From Aquimarina atlantica (lineage in GTDB: Bacteria; Bacteroidota; Bacteroidia; Flavobacteriales; Flavobacteriaceae): DNA of 64,000 nucleotides. Below, piece by piece: positions 9,508 through 17,596 of the stretch. The notes beneath the pieces are model-generated. The model was not told where the DNA came from. It saw only the letters and a program-made list of their open reading frames with translations, and did no database searches. Within the stretch, counting starts at the first letter, position 1. Every line of letters begins with the position of its first letter. The position numbers and the translations under genes were made by a program. The stretch spans positions 310,001 through 374,000 of the forward strand of contig NZ_AQRA01000002.1 in assembly GCF_000626715.1 (NCBI RefSeq). Direction: 5' to 3'.

Positions 9508-10185
9508 ATGAAAAAATACTTCCGTTTTATACTTAAAAGCTGCATCGCATTTATCCTACTAAGTGTACTGTGGGTATTACTATATACGTGGGTTAATGTT
9601 CCTGTCACCCCCTTAATGGGAATTCGAAAATTACAATCTAAAAATGAGTATACAATTCGACACCAATGGGTACCATTATCCAAGATTTCTAATTCTTTAC
9701 AACTAGCGGTTATTTGTAGTGAAGACCAACGGTTTATCGATCATCATGGTTTTGACAAAGAAGCTATCGAAAAAGCAATGGCCGACTATACATCTGGTAA
9801 ACGATTGCGAGGCGCAAGTACGATTTCTCAACAAACCGCCAAAAATGTGTTTTTATGGCCGCATCGTAGCTGGGTTCGAAAAGGATTCGAAGCCTATTTT
9901 ACATTTTTGATAGAGACTTTCTGGAGTAAAGAACGTATTCTCGAAATTTATTTAAATAGTATAGAAATGGGAGATGGTATTTATGGAGCCGAAGCTGCCG
10001 CCCAGTTTTGGTTTAATACCTCTGCCAATGCACTTAATACAGATCAGGCTGCGGCTATCGCAGCAATACTCCCTAATCCTATACGGTTTTTGGCAAATCC
10101 GCCTTCGGCATACACCAAAAAAAGAAAAAAATGGATTATCACGCAAATGCGTAATTATGGTACTTTAGTATTTGATAAGAAATGA
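9508..10185 (+). CDS. mtgA: monofunctional peptidoglycan glycosyltransferase
   Basis: Polymerises lipid II into glycan strands (GT51 family). The 225 aa protein has one N-terminal membrane anchor (about residues 9-30). The GT51 domain carries motif 1 SEDQRFIDHHGFD with the catalytic Glu, motif 2 RGASTISQQTAKN, motif 3 near KERILEIYLNSIEMGDGIYG and the AAAIAAILPNP end. No transpeptidase domain is present, so it is the monofunctional type. It is located between the flavoprotein and a GreA-like gene that starts 4 bp after its stop. Confidence 0.95.
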   Translation: MKKYFRFILKSCIAFILLSVLWVLLYTWVNVPVTPLMGIRKLQSKNEYTIRHQWVPLSKISNSLQLAVICSEDQRFIDHHGFDKEAIEKAMADYTSGKRLRGASTISQQTAKNVFLWPHRSWVRKGFEAYFTFLIETFWSKERILEIYLNSIEMGDGIYGAEAAAQFWFNTSANALNTDQAAAIAAILPNPIRFLANPPSAYTKKRKKWIITQMRNYGTLVFDKK

Positions 10186-10189
10186 TGAT

Positions 10190-10645
10190 ATGAATCCACA
10201 AAAAATTAAAGAAAAAATCCTAAATCAATGCCAAAACTATGTGGATCAAAGATTGCAAAGAATTCAAAATACTATTGCTAACATTCAGGAATCTCTAACT
10301 TCTGAAACCAAAAGCTCTGCTGGAGATAAACATGAAACCGGACGAGCTATGTTACAGTTAGAGCGTGAAAAAGCAGGAAAACAATTAGCCGAAGTACAGA
10401 AATTACAAGAAATTCTAGCGAAGATTAATAGTTCTCCTTCAGAACATATTCACCTTGGTAGCCTGGTAATTACCTCACAGGGTGATTACTTTATTAGTAT
10501 CTCTGTTGGTAAACTCTCTATAGAAAATAGGTCTTACTTTGCCATAGCTGCTAACTCTCCTATTGGTAAACTACTATTAGGAAAAACCACTGGCGACCGT
10601 TTTAGCTTTAATGGAAATGAAATTGTAATCAAACAAGTTTTTTAA
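10190..10645 (+). CDS. GreA/GreB-like coiled-coil protein
   Basis: A 151 aa protein. I use ATG 10190, 4 bp after mtgA; a TTG six codons upstream would overlap mtgA. Residues 1-80 form an antiparallel coiled coil with a central KSSAGDKHETGRAMLQLE turn that resembles the acidic-tip region of transcript cleavage factors. The C-terminal part (HLGSLVITSQGDYFISIS...SPIGKLLLGKTTGDRFSF) matches the FKBP-like GreA C-domain. Such short flavobacterial proteins are often labelled 3-oxoacyl-ACP synthase in error; nothing here supports that. A role at RNA polymerase is inferred from the fold only. Confidence 0.7.
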   Translation: MNPQKIKEKILNQCQNYVDQRLQRIQNTIANIQESLTSETKSSAGDKHETGRAMLQLEREKAGKQLAEVQKLQEILAKINSSPSEHIHLGSLVITSQGDYFISISVGKLSIENRSYFAIAANSPIGKLLLGKTTGDRFSFNGNEIVIKQVF

Positions 10646-10684
10646 CTAATACAATTTGAACATAATCTTATTTTGTATGACTAT

Positions 10685-11764
10685 TTAGTTTTTTAAAAAT
10701 TCTTGAAAACTGTAATATTTAATTGCTTTTTGTTTTAATGGGTTTCGACTCCAATCTTCCCATTTATTTATATATGGATCATAACCACATTTTAAAGGTT
10801 TAGAATATAGATCTTCTGGATTATCTACATATGCTCTGCAATCAGTACAAACTCTACGATACTCACAATCTTTACATGTGTCTATCAAATCCTTATGTAT
10901 ATTCCAGTTTTTTTGAAAATTTAATGATTCTGCAACTGTTTCTATGTCGTCCGTTTTTATATTTCCAAAAACATTTGACATAGAAGGGCAATTTTTTATA
11001 TTTCCATTACTATCAATACTTAATTTTTTATTCAGACACGAATTAAATTTAAGGGATTCTGTAAAAACAGGAATTTTAATTGAAAATAATTTAGGGTCAA
11101 TAATGCCACAATGACTTTGACCATCTATAACACGAGAAATCATCTGGATTTTAGGGTTATTAGTCTTTATTGTGGTATTTTTTTCTTTGACAGAATGTAC
11201 TATAAAAAGAACAATCCTAGGGTATTTAATTGACAATATCTCGATCTCTTTAATATCTAATTTACTAGTGAAGGGTAAAAAAACAGTTATGCTTCTAATC
11301 ACAGATTTAGCACAATGCTCTGCAAAAAATGCCAGTTTATCCAAATCTATTGTTTTATAAAATCGAATTTCTACAAATTTGCATAGTAAATTGGTTAGAG
11401 CAGTAGTTATCTTTTGTAAATCATCATTATCTAACTGCTCTATTTCTATAATGGCATTATTGATATGCTCTGGTGATTTCCATTGTAAATTCAAATCAGG
11501 AAACCTATCTGGTTCATCTGTCCAAAAACCAAGCTCATTTTTTTCAAGATATTCTAAATATTCCTGTACAGTCTCCTGGTCTTCCTGCGAGAATTTTTTA
11601 ATGTCTTCTAAGGTGTCGTCATTCTCGGTCTTCTCAAGAAATTCTGCCAGGGGTAGTGGAATAGAATATACCTTACCACGATGAAGATCACAAATCGTTG
11701 CCAAAGAAGCCCCTTTAACAATGATACAATTTGCAAATAATTTAAAACTCTTTTTGTTCATCAA
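10685..11764 (-). CDS. gwsS: grasp-with-spasm system SPASM-domain peptide maturase
   Basis: A 359 aa protein, last gene of the RiPP operon. The C-terminal half has a SPASM-type cysteine set: HCG near the middle, C-x15-C in LSIDSNGNIKNCPSM, then C-x2-C-x5-C-x2-C (CKDCEYRRVCTDC) and a final KCGYDP, enough to bind auxiliary iron-sulfur clusters. The N-terminal half lacks any radical-SAM CxxxCxxC motif, which is the normal state of the grasp-with-spasm family. Its N-terminus (residues 8-80: CIIVKGASLATICDL, then an acidic helix) resembles a precursor-recognition region. It overlaps the upstream 74 aa gene by 23 bp, so translation is coupled. Its chemical role is unknown; it probably helps recognise or modify the precursor. 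Confidence 0.8.
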   Translation of the reverse strand: MMNKKSFKLFANCIIVKGASLATICDLHRGKVYSIPLPLAEFLEKTENDDTLEDIKKFSQEDQETVQEYLEYLEKNELGFWTDEPDRFPDLNLQWKSPEHINNAIIEIEQLDNDDLQKITTALTNLLCKFVEIRFYKTIDLDKLAFFAEHCAKSVIRSITVFLPFTSKLDIKEIEILSIKYPRIVLFIVHSVKEKNTTIKTNNPKIQMISRVIDGQSHCGIIDPKLFSIKIPVFTESLKFNSCLNKKLSIDSNGNIKNCPSMSNVFGNIKTDDIETVAESLNFQKNWNIHKDLIDTCKDCEYRRVCTDCRAYVDNPEDLYSKPLKCGYDPYINKWEDWSRNPLKQKAIKYYSFQEFLKN

Positions 11765-11966
11765 ATGTTAATAGTTTTGAAATTGGTTTTAAGGATAAAT
11801 TGCATTCCACCGTTTCAGAGTGGTATACTGGGAATTGATCATTATATGAAACTGTCACTTCACTAGAGTTTTTAGAGACCTGCAACTCTTTTATTTTGTG
11901 ATTTCTAAGAAAAAAAGGAAGATTATCTAATTGCTTTTTAAAAAATATATCTCTTTTATCTATCAT
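11742..11966 (-). CDS. small linker protein of the grasp-with-spasm operon, 74 aa
   Basis: A 74 aa protein with no family I recognise. It starts MIDKRDIFFKKQLDNLPFFL and ends LLTFDEQKEF. The middle (IKELQVSKNSSEVTVSYND) looks like two beta strands. There is no signal peptide and no cysteine cluster. It overlaps the end of the ATP-grasp gene by 11 bp and the start of the SPASM gene by 23 bp, so expression is tightly coupled to both. A role as an adaptor between the two enzymes, or as a precursor-binding protein, is inferred from position only. Confidence 0.6.
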   Translation of the reverse strand: MIDKRDIFFKKQLDNLPFFLRNHKIKELQVSKNSSEVTVSYNDQFPVYHSETVECNLSLKPISKLLTFDEQKEF

Positions 11967-12936
11967 GTTGTATTAATGTGTTTGCTATTTTATCCTCTAG
12001 GTAATAATTACAGGGTTTTGAAACAAAACCAAATTGTCCTGTAGGGTTTACCTCTAAGAATACATATTTCTTATCAGGGGTTTTTATTAAATCGATAGAG
12101 CCCGTATTAAGATTTAGTTCTTTCATCAATATTTTTAATTTAGTCTCAATTTCTTTAGGTAATACATAAGGTACATTTCTATTGGGTCTTTCGTCATTAT
12201 AGTTTCTAAAATCCACTTTGGTTTGTGGGTCTAACTGAGAAAAAATAGCCATTGTATAAAATTCTTCTTCTATATAAAAAGCCCGTAACTCTATATCTTT
12301 CTCTACATACCCTTGAAAAAGTGAAGGGAAAAAAGTTGAAGGAAGTGATTCAATTACTTCTTCAGTTATTTTATCTGTCTTAAAAAATGCAACATACGAT
12401 TCATCATTAAAATAAACCGTCTCATATAATGGTTTTGTAATAACGTGTTGCTGCTTTTTAAAAAAATACAGTAATTCTTTTTTAGAATTTGTTATTAAGG
12501 AGTCAGGGATATCCAATCCAAGTTCTTTTGCCAATCGAAGCATTGAAAACTTATCGCTCTTAACCGATAAGGGGCTAGGTAATTGATATGTGTCCCGAAA
12601 GTTGTTAAAAATTTGAGTATTTATTCTCCCTATCTCTTGACCAATTCTCCATCTCAATTCTGCTATGTTATCATTGGTGCTTTCTAAATCTTTAAATGTT
12701 TCCTCTAGGTGATACCGATGCCTTAGAAATCCACGAAACCAAACACTTTTATACTCATTAAACGGAATACTTAATTTATCTTGCGAATTATCGAGTGCTA
12801 TTGACCAGTGTTTACCATTTTCATAATAATCCTCTCCTGATAAAAAATCAAATTGGGCATTATTATAAAGTAACCAATCTATGACTTCTTCATAACTTTC
12901 GTTATTTTCTTTGTAATTTTTACAGATTAATATCAT
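11956..12936 (-). CDS. gwsG: grasp-with-spasm system ATP-grasp peptide maturase
   Basis: A 326 aa ATP-grasp ligase of the MvdC/MvdD-like type that makes graspetides. It uses ATP to join acidic side chains to Ser/Thr or Lys in the precursor, forming omega-ester or amide links. Features: an N-terminal pre-grasp region with SVWFRGFLRHRYH, then LAKELGLDIPDSLITN, the nucleotide-binding VITKPLYETVYF, and the metal-binding end with DLIKTPDKKYVFLEVNPTGQFG. The final EVNP(T/S)GQ(F/W) is a strong signature. It lies between the lipoprotein and the 74 aa gene in one operon. Confidence 0.88.
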   Translation of the reverse strand: MILICKNYKENNESYEEVIDWLLYNNAQFDFLSGEDYYENGKHWSIALDNSQDKLSIPFNEYKSVWFRGFLRHRYHLEETFKDLESTNDNIAELRWRIGQEIGRINTQIFNNFRDTYQLPSPLSVKSDKFSMLRLAKELGLDIPDSLITNSKKELLYFFKKQQHVITKPLYETVYFNDESYVAFFKTDKITEEVIESLPSTFFPSLFQGYVEKDIELRAFYIEEEFYTMAIFSQLDPQTKVDFRNYNDERPNRNVPYVLPKEIETKLKILMKELNLNTGSIDLIKTPDKKYVFLEVNPTGQFGFVSKPCNYYLEDKIANTLIQHDR

Positions 12937-12986
12937 AATAGTTGTAACACTATAAAATTTCAGGTTTTTAAAACTCTTTCCTTTTA

Positions 12987-13553
12987 TTAAAGTTGTAACT
13001 TTTCTAGCAACTGTTCTATATTTTCTTCATAGCTAATAGCATGCGGGTAACTTTCCCCGTATTTCATAATATGCATCCTATTAAGTAAAAAAGAAAACTC
13101 TTCACTATTTATAAAACCATCGTTATAAGCTTTATATAAGTAGGGAAACAATTCTAATTGCTTATTAAAAGATTGATGTAAGCAAACTGTTCTAATTGCA
13201 GGAATTACTTTAGGATTTTTTGACTTAAATACCGGATACCCATACTCTTTTAAATACTTCAATATGCTAAGGTAATTTAGAGAATCAACTTCTTTTATTC
13301 TTCTTCTATAATCCTGATATTCTGATGAATCGACATTGTAATTATTCCTTTTTAAAATTTCATTTTCTCTATCAGAATTTCTTACATTTTGATCTTGTTG
13401 AAACAAATTTACAAGAAACTTCTCTTTCTTTTCTTGTGTATTTAAAGAGGTGATTAAAGAATCTAGATTAATAGAATGAGACTTTATTTGATTATTATTT
13501 TGTTTGCTACACGATATTATTAAAACAAAACCTATAATGTATATATATTTCAA
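12987..13553 (-). CDS. DUF6624-like lipoprotein in the RiPP locus
   Basis: A 188 aa protein with start TTG 13553 (an in-frame stop lies five codons upstream). The signal peptide ends in LIISC, a lipobox, so it is probably membrane anchored. The mature part has the pattern LFQQDQNVR, DSLNYLSILKYLKEYGYP, a long helix containing TVCLHQSFNKQLELFPYL, then NRMHIMKYGESYPHA. This DQ..R / D..N...L....GYP / H.....L.P / R.....G order fits DUF6624 as I remember it. Genes of this type are often seen beside grasp-with-spasm genes. Function unknown; a protease-like, immunity or export role cannot be told apart. Confidence 0.65.
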   Translation of the reverse strand: MKYIYIIGFVLIISCSKQNNNQIKSHSINLDSLITSLNTQEKKEKFLVNLFQQDQNVRNSDRENEILKRNNYNVDSSEYQDYRRRIKEVDSLNYLSILKYLKEYGYPVFKSKNPKVIPAIRTVCLHQSFNKQLELFPYLYKAYNDGFINSEEFSFLLNRMHIMKYGESYPHAISYEENIEQLLEKLQL

Positions 13554-13578
13554 AATAAATGTATTTTAGTTTTACTTT

Positions 13579-13616
13579 AAAAAATCTTAGAGCTAATGTT
13601 TGTTAGCTCTAAGATT
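13579..13616 (-). terminator. terminator between RiPP precursor and modification genes
   Basis: A perfect 14 bp inverted repeat (13583-13596 AATCTTAGAGCTAA and 13603-13616) with a 6-base loop is followed on the minus strand by a T-run. It lies 15 bp after the precursor stop and before the lipoprotein start, so most transcripts should carry the precursor alone and read-through supplies the enzymes. Confidence 0.8.
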
Positions 13617-13630
13617 CTCATTTTTATACC

Positions 13631-13789
13631 TTAACAGCAAAATTCATCATCCCAATCACCAAACCAAATTGGACCAGTACCACTATTCCCTCTATCCATT
13701 AAAGTCGATGTTCCGCAATCACCTCCTTTAATTGTTAAAGCATTTTTGTCTTCAATAACATGTACATCTAAATCTTTTAATTTTTTCAT
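13631..13789 (-). CDS. grasp-with-spasm RiPP precursor peptide, 52 aa
   Basis: Precursor of the modified peptide made by the downstream enzymes. I chose ATG 13789 (MKKLKDLDVHVIEDKNAL) because it gives the usual short leader; a frame nine codons longer is open but atypical. The leader ends in TIKGG at residues 22-23, a double-glycine type cleavage site. The 29-residue core begins DCGTST and ends FGDWDDEFCC. It contains Thr and Ser residues upstream of an acidic WDDE cluster, the donor/acceptor arrangement expected for graspetide omega-esters, plus a terminal Cys pair. No peptidase-containing ABC exporter is encoded in this window, so export must rely on genes elsewhere. Confidence 0.82.
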   Translation of the reverse strand: MKKLKDLDVHVIEDKNALTIKGGDCGTSTLMDRGNSGTGPIWFGDWDDEFCC

Positions 13790-14360
13790 TTTTATATGAT
13801 TTTTAAAATTATTCACCTACTCTATAAAGGCTTTTCGGTTTCCGCCATAAAATATAAGTCAATAGTATTGCATCGCTTAAAAAAAGCTTAACTAAAAAAT
13901 ATGTTTATGTAAGAAAATTCAATAGAATAGGGTAGGAAAAATTCTATCGTCTTAAAATCAACACCAATATATAAAAAATTTTATATCACCTCATCATAAC
14001 TTTTAAGATAATTTAATTCTTTTTGCAATAGGTATATAAAAAGAATATACATATCTATTGTGCATTTCGAACTAAAATAGTTTTCAAAATGTCTGGTCAA
14101 GTGATTTTTTGACAAAAAAATTGTACTTCGACAAAGCCTGTCCTGAGTTTATCGAAGGGCTCTGTAGGGCTATCGAGAACCTTTTAAAAGTTAAAATTCT
14201 TATTCTTGATACAAATTTTACTCATTCCAATCGTAAAATTTACTCGAATTGACAGAATTTTATCAAAACACACAACGGGTATACATTTAAATTTTCAAAC
14301 GCATATGGCATACAAAAATGATTTTAAGTAAATTGCCAGTTCATAAATCATCTTTTTACC
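13790..14360. other. intergenic region upstream of the RiPP precursor
   Basis: About 570 bp without a supported gene. It should hold the promoter of the RiPP operon (minus strand) and that of the hydrolase gene (plus strand), but no convincing TAnnTTTG box could be fixed for either. It also contains one copy of a dispersed repeat (14121-14252). Confidence 0.5.
14121..14252. repeat. dispersed intergenic repeat, copy 1
   Basis: Two modules. The first is a CTTCGA...TCGAAG hairpin (14126-14157) after TTGTA. The second (14208-14252) reads GATAC, then a diverged ATTTT.CTC.TTCCA region and ends AATTGA. Both modules recur in the same order at 18236-18347, so this is a repeat family and not chance. 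Confidence 0.65.
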
Positions 14361-15305
14361 ATGAAGAATTTTTTTGTGCTTACCTTAATGGGGGTATTGC
14401 TCTTTTCTTGTAAACCCTACGAGAATACTAAAATCAGAAAAAACCAAATCACTTATGAAGATTTTAGATCTGATCAAAGATTATATCCTACAGATGATGG
14501 TTTACTAAAATATATAGATAAAGGAAAAGGACCTGCAATTGTATTATTACATGGTGTACCTACTTCGGGATGGTTATATCGTAAAATGATCGATCCTTTG
14601 GTTGCAAATGGATTTAGAGTCATTGTACCCGATATGTTGGGGTATGGTTCTAGTGATTCTCCCGAAGGTTTTGAAATCTACAATGCCGAAAATCATGCCA
14701 AACGCTTGCTAGAACTTATGCAAGCATTAGGGATCGATACCTGGTCTCATGTAATGCATGATGCTGGTGGACTATGGACCTGGGAACTTATGAAACAAGC
14801 ACCTGATAAAATTGAAAAACTAATTGTATTAAATACCATTATTTATGATGATGGATTTTACCCTCCTGTACGTATGAAACCGGGAGGTCTTGCCAAGACA
14901 GCAATGTGGGGTTACAGAAATGGTGTTACCACCAATACTTTGCTTAAAAGTTTATTTAACCAGGGATTGAAAGAAAACGTCTTAAATTCTCTTGATGTAG
15001 AAGGATATAAAACTCCTTTATTAGAAGGTAAAACACATGCCATGTATTATTTCTATAGTCAGACTTGTAATGAATTACCAGACTACTCAGAAGTTTTTGA
15101 AAATGTTAATATGCCTGTTACGGTTATATGGGGTATACATGATACTATGTTACAATGGCCTCCGCAACAAGTGCGTGCGGCTAATGCGCTAAAGGTTAAA
15201 AATGAAGATATTCATTTTATAGATGAGAAACATTTTTTGCAGGAAACGAAAGCAAAAGAAATCACATATAAAATTGTTGAGTTTTTGTATAAAAAAGAAG
15301 AATAA
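14361..15305 (+). CDS. alpha/beta-hydrolase lipoprotein with Asp nucleophile
   Basis: A 314 aa hydrolase with a lipoprotein signal ending LLFSC (Cys17). The fold landmarks are the oxyanion HGVPTSGW (HG at 64-65) and the nucleophile elbow VMHDAGG with Asp134 instead of Ser. The acid is probably Asp261 (WGIHD) and the base His291 (DEKHF). An Asp in an HDxGG elbow marks the haloalkane dehalogenase/epoxide hydrolase branch, which forms an ester intermediate with carbon electrophiles. The substrate is unknown. It is expected in the periplasm or at the cell surface, which is unusual for this branch. It has its own transcription unit. Confidence 0.82.
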   Translation: MKNFFVLTLMGVLLFSCKPYENTKIRKNQITYEDFRSDQRLYPTDDGLLKYIDKGKGPAIVLLHGVPTSGWLYRKMIDPLVANGFRVIVPDMLGYGSSDSPEGFEIYNAENHAKRLLELMQALGIDTWSHVMHDAGGLWTWELMKQAPDKIEKLIVLNTIIYDDGFYPPVRMKPGGLAKTAMWGYRNGVTTNTLLKSLFNQGLKENVLNSLDVEGYKTPLLEGKTHAMYYFYSQTCNELPDYSEVFENVNMPVTVIWGIHDTMLQWPPQQVRAANALKVKNEDIHFIDEKHFLQETKAKEITYKIVEFLYKKEE

Positions 15306-15368
15306 GGATTTCCTAAAAAGTTAATAGTGAAATCAGTTCATTACAATAAATTCAAAACATAAATGGAA

Positions 15369-15722
15369 TTAATTAAGAGATAGGTTCCTTACCCAATCTT
15401 TTAACTCTACTCTAAAAATAGTACCCTTGATTAGTTCCTGAATTTGATGCACTTCTTCTCTACTAACTGCCAAATCAATCTTATCAGAAGGTGTTCTTAA
15501 TAAAAGAGACCTGCATTGTTGTGAATTTTTGCATTGCCTACAACATTGAGATTCTATGGTGGTAGTACAGGAATTTGAAAAATCCTTCAATTCATTTAAC
15601 GTAAGTAAAAATCCAATATCTCTAAATACCAACTGAACTCTAGGCATTGAAATATGCTTTTCTTGTTTCCAAAAGAAAGAAATACCTAATTCGTTACTGT
15701 ATATTTTATCTATAGCGTTCAT
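15369..15722 (-). CDS. hypothetical protein with cysteine cluster, 117 aa
   Basis: A small cytoplasmic protein with no signal peptide. The central region CTTTIESQCCRQCKNSQQC holds five cysteines that could bind zinc or a metal cluster. It is flanked by a beta-rich first half (VQLVFRDIGFLLTLNELKDF) and a C-terminal VSREEVHQIQELI helix. Similar short flavobacterial proteins exist with an 'FxDIGFLLTxNEL' type core, but I cannot name the family with certainty. It is downstream of recJ on the same strand with a 61 bp gap and may share its transcript. Confidence 0.65.
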   Translation of the reverse strand: MNAIDKIYSNELGISFFWKQEKHISMPRVQLVFRDIGFLLTLNELKDFSNSCTTTIESQCCRQCKNSQQCRSLLLRTPSDKIDLAVSREEVHQIQELIKGTIFRVELKDWVRNLSLN

Positions 15723-15783
15723 CCTGAATACATATTTGAATCAAAAATAATAACTATTTATAATAAATCTAAATAAAAATAAG

Positions 15784-17469
15784 TTAATTTATATCTTTCA
15801 ACTTTAATTGAAGTGATACTTCTCCATTCCATTCGTTTTCATCGATAGTATACGCAGCTTTAAAATACTGCCCTTCGGTTATCGAATTGTATTTAGGGCC
15901 AAGATTAAAACCAATAGCACCTATAGCAGTTTCATTTTTTTGTACTCTACATTTTAAATGTTTCTCATCGGCTCCTACGCATTTTCCGTATCCGGTATCA
16001 TTTAATCCTTCTGTCATAAAAACCGGTGCCATATTTCCCGGGCCATATGGAGCGAATTGTTTTAAAATACGATAAAATTTAGGAGTGATTTGATTTAACT
16101 CAATAGAGGCATCAATAGATATTTCGGGAATGAGCATTTTTTTATCGATAGTAGCAGATACTACTTCTTCAAACTTTTGCTTAAACGGCAGGTATTGCTT
16201 TTCTTCTAATGTTAACCCTGCAGCATATTTATGGCCTCCAAACTGTTCTATATATTCTGAGCAGGCTTCTAATGCATTATACACATCAAACCCTTTTACA
16301 GATCGTGCAGAAGCTGCTAATTTCGATCCACTTTTTGTAAAAACCAAAGTAGGGCGGTAATACGTTTCTGTTAATCGTGATGCGACAATGCCTATTACTC
16401 CTTTATGCCAATTTTCTTCATACACCACAGTAGTATATCTATCCTCTTCTTTATTCTGAAGTATCTGTCCCAATGCTTCCTGGGTTATGTTTTTATCAGC
16501 CTCTTTTCTATTGCTATTATAAAGTTCTATTTCTGCCGCATATTGCAGTGCAATATCAAGATTTTCTTCTGTTAACAAATTAACAGCATGTAATCCATGT
16601 TTCATTCTTCCGGCTGCATTAATCCTTGGTGCAATGATAAACACAAGGTCTGTTATCGTTAAAGTTTTCTTTTTTACTTCAGACAACATTGCTCTAAATC
16701 CAATTCTGGGACTCGTATTAATAACCTGTAAACCATAGTATGCCAATACACGGTTTTCTCCTGTTATTGGCACAATATCTGCGCCAATTGCAGTTGCCAC
16801 CAAGTCCAGATATGGTAATACATCTTCTATAGTTTGATTTTGATAAATGGCCAGCCCCTGGATCAATTTAAACCCTACTCCACAACCACATAATTCTTTA
16901 TACGGATATTCGCAATCTTTACGTTTTGGATCCAAAACCGCAACTGCATTAGGAATTTTATCTCCTGGTCTATGGTGATCACAAATAATAAAATCGATCC
17001 CTTTTTCCTTGGCATACGCTATTTTCTCTATAGCTTTAATTCCACAATCTAAAGCAACAATAAGAGAAATATCGTTGTCATGGGCATAATCAATTCCTGT
17101 ATACGATATCCCATATCCTTCATTATATCGATCAGGAATATAGGTAGCAATTTGATGAGATAACGTTTTTAAATAAGAGGATAATAATGCTACAGATGTG
17201 GTGCCATCTACATCATAATCCCCGTATACCATTATGTTTTCGCCACCAGTAATTGCCTTTAGGATTCTGGCAGTTGCCTTATCCATATCTTTCATCAAAA
17301 AAGGATCATGTATATCCTCTAAAGAAGGTCTAAAAAACTTTTTGGCCAGATCAAAAGTCGTTATTCCTCTTTGTACTAATAACGAAGCAATTATTGTATC
17401 TACATTAAGAATTTTTGCCAAATTTTCTACTGTTGAAATATCAGGCTTTGGTTGTAGTGTCCATCTCAT
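15784..17469 (-). CDS. recJ: single-stranded-DNA-specific exonuclease
   Basis: A 5'-3' exonuclease on single-stranded DNA used in recombination and mismatch repair. The 561 aa protein has the DHH phosphoesterase motifs: MVYGDYDVDGTTSVALL (motif I), LDCGIKA, DFIICDHHRPG (DHH motif) and the DPKRKDCEYPYKELCGCGVGFKL stretch. The C-terminal DHHA1 region carries KGVIGIVASRL and the GGHKYAAG glycine motif, followed by an OB-fold end. It is complete. Confidence 0.96.
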   Translation of the reverse strand: MRWTLQPKPDISTVENLAKILNVDTIIASLLVQRGITTFDLAKKFFRPSLEDIHDPFLMKDMDKATARILKAITGGENIMVYGDYDVDGTTSVALLSSYLKTLSHQIATYIPDRYNEGYGISYTGIDYAHDNDISLIVALDCGIKAIEKIAYAKEKGIDFIICDHHRPGDKIPNAVAVLDPKRKDCEYPYKELCGCGVGFKLIQGLAIYQNQTIEDVLPYLDLVATAIGADIVPITGENRVLAYYGLQVINTSPRIGFRAMLSEVKKKTLTITDLVFIIAPRINAAGRMKHGLHAVNLLTEENLDIALQYAAEIELYNSNRKEADKNITQEALGQILQNKEEDRYTTVVYEENWHKGVIGIVASRLTETYYRPTLVFTKSGSKLAASARSVKGFDVYNALEACSEYIEQFGGHKYAAGLTLEEKQYLPFKQKFEEVVSATIDKKMLIPEISIDASIELNQITPKFYRILKQFAPYGPGNMAPVFMTEGLNDTGYGKCVGADEKHLKCRVQKNETAIGAIGFNLGPKYNSITEGQYFKAAYTIDENEWNGEVSLQLKLKDIN

Positions 17470-17596
17470 TCGTGTGGTAAATTCCTATATTAAAAAATCC
17501 AAAGTACAAAAAACATCCTGACCTCTCTTGATTTGACATTAGTTTTGTATTTTGCTTTGCTAAAAATTATACGTTTAAACTAAAAAAATATATACT

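Noticed and set aside
10172-10189. TTG start for the GreA-like gene
   Set aside because: It would overlap mtgA by 14 bp; ATG 10190 lies just after the mtgA stop and begins the coiled coil.
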